Shown one piece after another: positions 7,201-8,125 of a DNA stretch of 8,125 nucleotides. The DNA lies in the NCBI GenBank assembly GCA_023137075.1, contig JAGLQA010000023.1, positions 1 through 8,125 on the forward strand, in the 5' to 3' direction. Both the position numbers and the translations under genes were made by a program. Source of the stretch: Candidatus Aminicenantota bacterium. GTDB lineage: Bacteria; Acidobacteriota; Aminicenantia; UBA2199. The notes below the pieces were generated by a model. The model did not search any database. It was not told the DNA's origin and was given only the letters and a program-made list of their open reading frames with translations. Every line of letters begins with the position of its first letter. The stretch's first letter is position 1.

Positions 7201-7251
7201 TCCACATAAAAAAATGCAAATGACTTGAAAAATAATAAAAAGGCTTTTCAT
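4192..7251 (-). CDS. Secreted DUF6067-type putative glycoside hydrolase
   Basis: The protein has 1019 residues. Residues 1-22 are a signal peptide (Lys at 2, hydrophobic core, cleavage likely after LYA at 20-22), so it is exported to periplasm or outside; C16 lacks a proper lipobox. Residues 23-640 are beta-rich modules: an N-terminal sandwich, a middle domain and a carbohydrate-binding-like stretch with WIGDVNAGLQ. Residues 645-960 form a TIM-barrel hydrolase domain with conserved stretches VHHATDINPFINYPF, YNTIRELSNRAPE (E711), IDGLYIDDLAFDR (D794, D795, D799), DLHSANQYNPRDGFANS and GEMLQDGGNPWRGM (E879). A short C-terminal beta domain ends the protein. This arrangement is that of the DUF6067 'glycoside hydrolase domain' proteins, distantly like GH123 and other retaining or substrate-assisted glycosidases. 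The carboxylates listed are candidates for catalysis, not proven. The substrate is unknown; likely a complex polysaccharide or glycan. AGGAG lies 5 bases before the ATG. No sugar-uptake or regulator gene adjoins it. Confidence 0.82.
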   Translation of the reverse strand: MKSLFIIFQVICIFLCGSILYADNTAEVPYLTGGDWDTSKLGNHRAVVHVSRQADAVAARIPWRRKDYHPQKKNIIVMDAKTSRQVYNVYRLDINREYGDLIFQPQTVPGDYYIYFMPYIQEGRKNYPTVYYPEPKQTAQKEWLEKHGFTLISPAKKKWKQLPTAKCTAIQSIDAFSSFYPMEVIATAEEVKTLLAKHQDKTYLLFPEDRSNPIRMADDLPYKWIKPGVQSLFKGEAARGEFYAFQIGIYPFKKSITGIEARFTDLNHNASSASIPASALRCFNLGGIDWTGEPFKKPCPVKKGKIQPLWFGVQVPVELLPGNYEGQVTITPRGMETQTIKLRLKVNNQVRKDGGDSEPWRHSRLRWLDSRIAFDYEVIPPFTNMRIGRRNGGTIIGCLGRNITIRQTGFPISIRSRFSPGVTHILEGSGREILASPLNLVIEDSNHKVLSWEAEGLTITGRSPGAVGWKTKNTTASGALIMECRAQMEFDGFVEFKVLISALKTFNIGDIRLEIPMEKEAAKYMMGLGLKGGFRPASYQWKWDVKKNQDSAWIGDVNAGLQFNLRGANYSRPLNTNFYHSKPLNMPVSWYNNGKGGIDIRERDENTLLINCYSGERILRPGDTLHFYFNLLLTPFKPLDTNTQWNTRFYHRFEPVDEIKAKGANTINVHHATDINPFINYPFLRPEKMKAYIDEARRKGLKVKIYNTIRELSNRAPEIFALRSLGSEVISEGPGGGYSWLREHIGSHYIAGWFVPRYKDAAIINSGMSRWHNYYLEGINRLVKNVGIDGLYIDDLAFDRTTMKRLRKILDRGRKGALIDLHSANQYNPRDGFANSANLYLEHFPYINRLWFGEYFDYNSAPDFWLIEVSGIPFGLMGEMLQDGGNPWRGMVYGMTSRMPWAGDPSPTWKAWDDFGIQDSHMVGYWSPNCPVKTNHRHILATAYIKKGKKTMVAVASWAKNTVKCRLSIDWKTIGLNPNKTRLTAPAIKDFQPAATFKPTGEIPIEPGKGWLIIIEKSE

Positions 7252-7269
7252 TTTAACTCCTAAACAAAG

Positions 7270-7298
7270 ATTTTAGAAGGTAACAGTGAGTTTGTCAA
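7270..7298 (-). promoter_or_regulatory. Sigma-70-type promoter of the glycoside hydrolase gene
   Basis: On the minus strand TTGACA (7298-7293), a 17-base spacer and TAAAAT (7275-7270) make a near-consensus promoter. Transcription would start near 7263, only about 12 bases upstream of the ATG, so the leader would be little more than the AGGAG ribosome site at 7261-7257. The short leader makes RNA-based control unlikely. Confidence 0.6.
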
Positions 7299-7307
7299 AT
7301 TCTTTAT

Positions 7308-7334
7308 CTTCGTGTCCTTCGTGTGCTTCGTGGT
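7308..7334. repeat. Three 9-bp units of the dispersed ACGAAG repeat
   Basis: On the plus strand CTTCGTGTC, CTTCGTGTG and CTTCGTGGT follow directly one another (7308-7316, 7317-7325, 7326-7334). Read on the minus strand this is the ACCACGAAG...ACACGAAG motif that occurs dispersed in intergenic DNA of many environmental bacterial genomes. It sits immediately upstream of the glycoside hydrolase promoter. Its function is unknown. Confidence 0.7.
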
Positions 7335-7391
7335 AAAGGAGTTCACAGTAATCTCAGCGCTCTTTATCTCATAATTAGACTTGCTGTTATT

Positions 7392-7421
7392 TTGAAAAAA
7401 AGTGTCAAAAGCCACTATTTT
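7392..7421 (+). promoter_or_regulatory. Weak putative promoter of the small exported protein gene
   Basis: TTGAAA (7392-7397), an 18-base spacer and TATTTT (7416-7421) could drive the gene starting at 7438. The matches are partial and the region is AT-rich, so this is only a candidate. It would be back-to-back with the glycoside hydrolase promoter, about 100 bases apart. Confidence 0.25.
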
Positions 7422-7437
7422 ATGGTAACATGGCAAA

Positions 7438-7785
7438 ATGATTAAAAAGAAAGAAATGAAAAAAATATTTGTTTCCTTATTCTTAATTGTGTTTGCTGTG
7501 CCGACAATGTCATTTGCCAGGGGATCAATCAACGCAGCGCAAGATAAATATACTCTTGAAATTACCCTATGGCATTCATTGACGGGAGAAAAGATAAAAC
7601 ACGAAATCTATATTTCCGAAGAATCAAAGTTCGCTGTAACAGCCAATATTGGAAATACAAAATGGCATATATCCGGAACACTTGGTAAATTTACAGGTAA
7701 AAAAATACCGATAAAAATCCGGACAGAATGGCATAAAACGGAAAAAGAAAATTTCCGGATAACAATTTCATCCACCGGACTGTAA
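7438..7785 (+). CDS. Small exported protein of unknown function
   Basis: The product has 115 residues from the ATG at 7438, or 109 from an in-frame ATG at 7456 (residue 7). Neither start has a good Shine-Dalgarno. From residue 7 it reads MKKIFVSLFLIVFAVPTMSFA, a textbook signal peptide with cleavage after SFA, which slightly favours 7456. The mature part, about 88 residues, has no Cys. Alternating hydrophobic and charged residues (YTLEITLW, KHEIYIS, KWHISGTLG, ENFRITISS) suggest a small beta-barrel or sandwich located in the periplasm or outside. I recognise no family. The signal peptide and its amphipathic strands support a real gene rather than a chance frame. It is divergent from the glycoside hydrolase and ends in a hairpin before rsgA. 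Confidence 0.68.
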   Translation: MIKKKEMKKIFVSLFLIVFAVPTMSFARGSINAAQDKYTLEITLWHSLTGEKIKHEIYISEESKFAVTANIGNTKWHISGTLGKFTGKKIPIKIRTEWHKTEKENFRITISSTGL

Positions 7786-7804
7786 AGCCGCGCTTTCCAG
7801 CCGG
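7775..7804 (+). terminator. Imperfect stem-loop at the end of the small exported protein gene
   Basis: CCGG-CTG-AAAGC on the left (7775-7788, with an extra A and a T mismatch) pairs with GCTTT-CAG-CCGG (7792-7804) around a CGC loop, giving a 12-bp interrupted stem that covers the TAA stop (7783-7785). No T-run follows, so intrinsic termination is not certain, but the position between two unrelated genes fits. Confidence 0.4.
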
Positions 7805-7808
7805 TGAT

Positions 7809-7814
7809 TATAAT
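7809..7814 (+). promoter_or_regulatory. Possible -10 box of rsgA
   Basis: A perfect TATAAT lies 18 bases upstream of the rsgA start codon. No good -35 box is found 16 to 18 bases further up, where the hairpin lies. If used, transcription would start near 7821, just before the GGAGG ribosome site. Confidence 0.3.
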
Positions 7815-7832
7815 GTTCGGTGTGGAGGAAAA

Positions 7833-8125
7833 ATGGAACTACATGCTTTAGGTTTTGACGACTGGTTTGGTGCACATGCAAGCGCCATTCTCCAGCCAGG
7901 GCACAACTTGGCCCGGGTGATGACCGTTGATCGAGGCTCATTCCTGGTGCGGAATGAGTATGGTGAATCGACTGCGGAACTCGCGGGGAAGTTCCGCTTT
8001 GCTGCTGAATCAAGTACCGACCTTCCTTGCGTTGGGGACTGGGTGTGCTTGGAGCACACATCGGCAAATCTCGCGGTCATTCATGCGGTCCTGCCAAGAA
8101 GGACCTTTCTGCGTCGCAAGTGCCC
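7833..8125 (+). CDS. rsgA: Ribosome small-subunit-dependent GTPase RsgA, N-terminal part
   Basis: The frame opens at the ATG at 7833 and runs off the window after 97 codons. GGAGG at 7824-7828 lies 4 bases before the ATG. The visible part is the N-terminal OB-fold of RsgA (YjeQ/EngC): LGFDDWFGAHA (6-16), LARVMTVDRGSFLVRNEYGE (26-45), LAGKFRF, DLPCVGDWVCLEH (63-75) and VLPRRTFLRRK (87-96), the segment that leads into the circularly permuted GTPase domain. RsgA binds the immature 30S subunit and hydrolyses GTP to promote late assembly and release of RbfA. The GTPase motifs (G4-G1-G3 order) and the zinc-binding C-terminus lie beyond the window. The gene is a housekeeping marker showing that the right side of the window is ordinary chromosome. 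Confidence 0.9.
   Translation, partial: MELHALGFDDWFGAHASAILQPGHNLARVMTVDRGSFLVRNEYGESTAELAGKFRFAAESSTDLPCVGDWVCLEHTSANLAVIHAVLPRRTFLRRKC

Noticed and set aside
7260..7532. 90-codon minus-strand frame containing FTTKHTKDTK
   Set aside because: That peptide is the usual translation artefact of the ACGAAG repeat; the frame also runs antisense across the signal peptide of the gene at 7438.
7768..8080. Two minus-strand frames at the right end
   Set aside because: Both are antisense to the start of rsgA, which is clearly recognisable on the plus strand.

Overview
The window looks like bacterial chromosome from an uncultured or environmental Gram-negative anaerobe. Pointers are a secreted DUF6067-type glycoside hydrolase, the remnant of a radical-SAM/SPASM protein, a hairpin of the kind that accompanies REP/IS200-like transposases, and the dispersed ACGAAG-type 9-bp repeat. 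These are common in Acidobacteriota (Aminicenantes), Desulfobacterota and Planctomycetes/Verrucomicrobia-type genomes. I cannot place it more precisely from sequence alone. Genes stop with TAA and TGA, so the standard bacterial code applies.

Left part (1-2500) is accessory DNA. It opens with the C-terminal end of an IS3-family transposase and a candidate IS terminal repeat, followed by about 350 bases rich in stem-loops without a convincing gene. Then come two co-directional genes. The first is an AT-rich TIR-domain protein with a C-terminal domain I cannot name (695-1615). The second is a protein matching the Nmad2 'nucleotide modification associated' family (1707-2384). The pair is followed by a near-perfect 24-position inverted repeat (2409-2489). 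A TIR effector next to an Nmad2 protein, between mobile-element scars, is the best candidate here for an undescribed antiphage or conflict module.

Middle part (2500-4200): an SGNH/GDSL-type hydrolase on the minus strand has a clear promoter and a perfect Shine-Dalgarno that moves its start to 3622. Beyond it, on the plus strand, lies a decayed radical-SAM/SPASM C-terminus with an in-frame TGA at a position where Trp is expected. It abuts and overlaps the end of the next gene.

Right part (4192-8125): a large exported DUF6067-type glycoside hydrolase (1019 aa, minus) with its own consensus promoter; a divergent small exported protein of unknown function; and the first 97 codons of rsgA, the ribosome-assembly GTPase, running off the window. 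These look like ordinary single-gene transcription units; no operon larger than the TIR/Nmad2 pair is visible.
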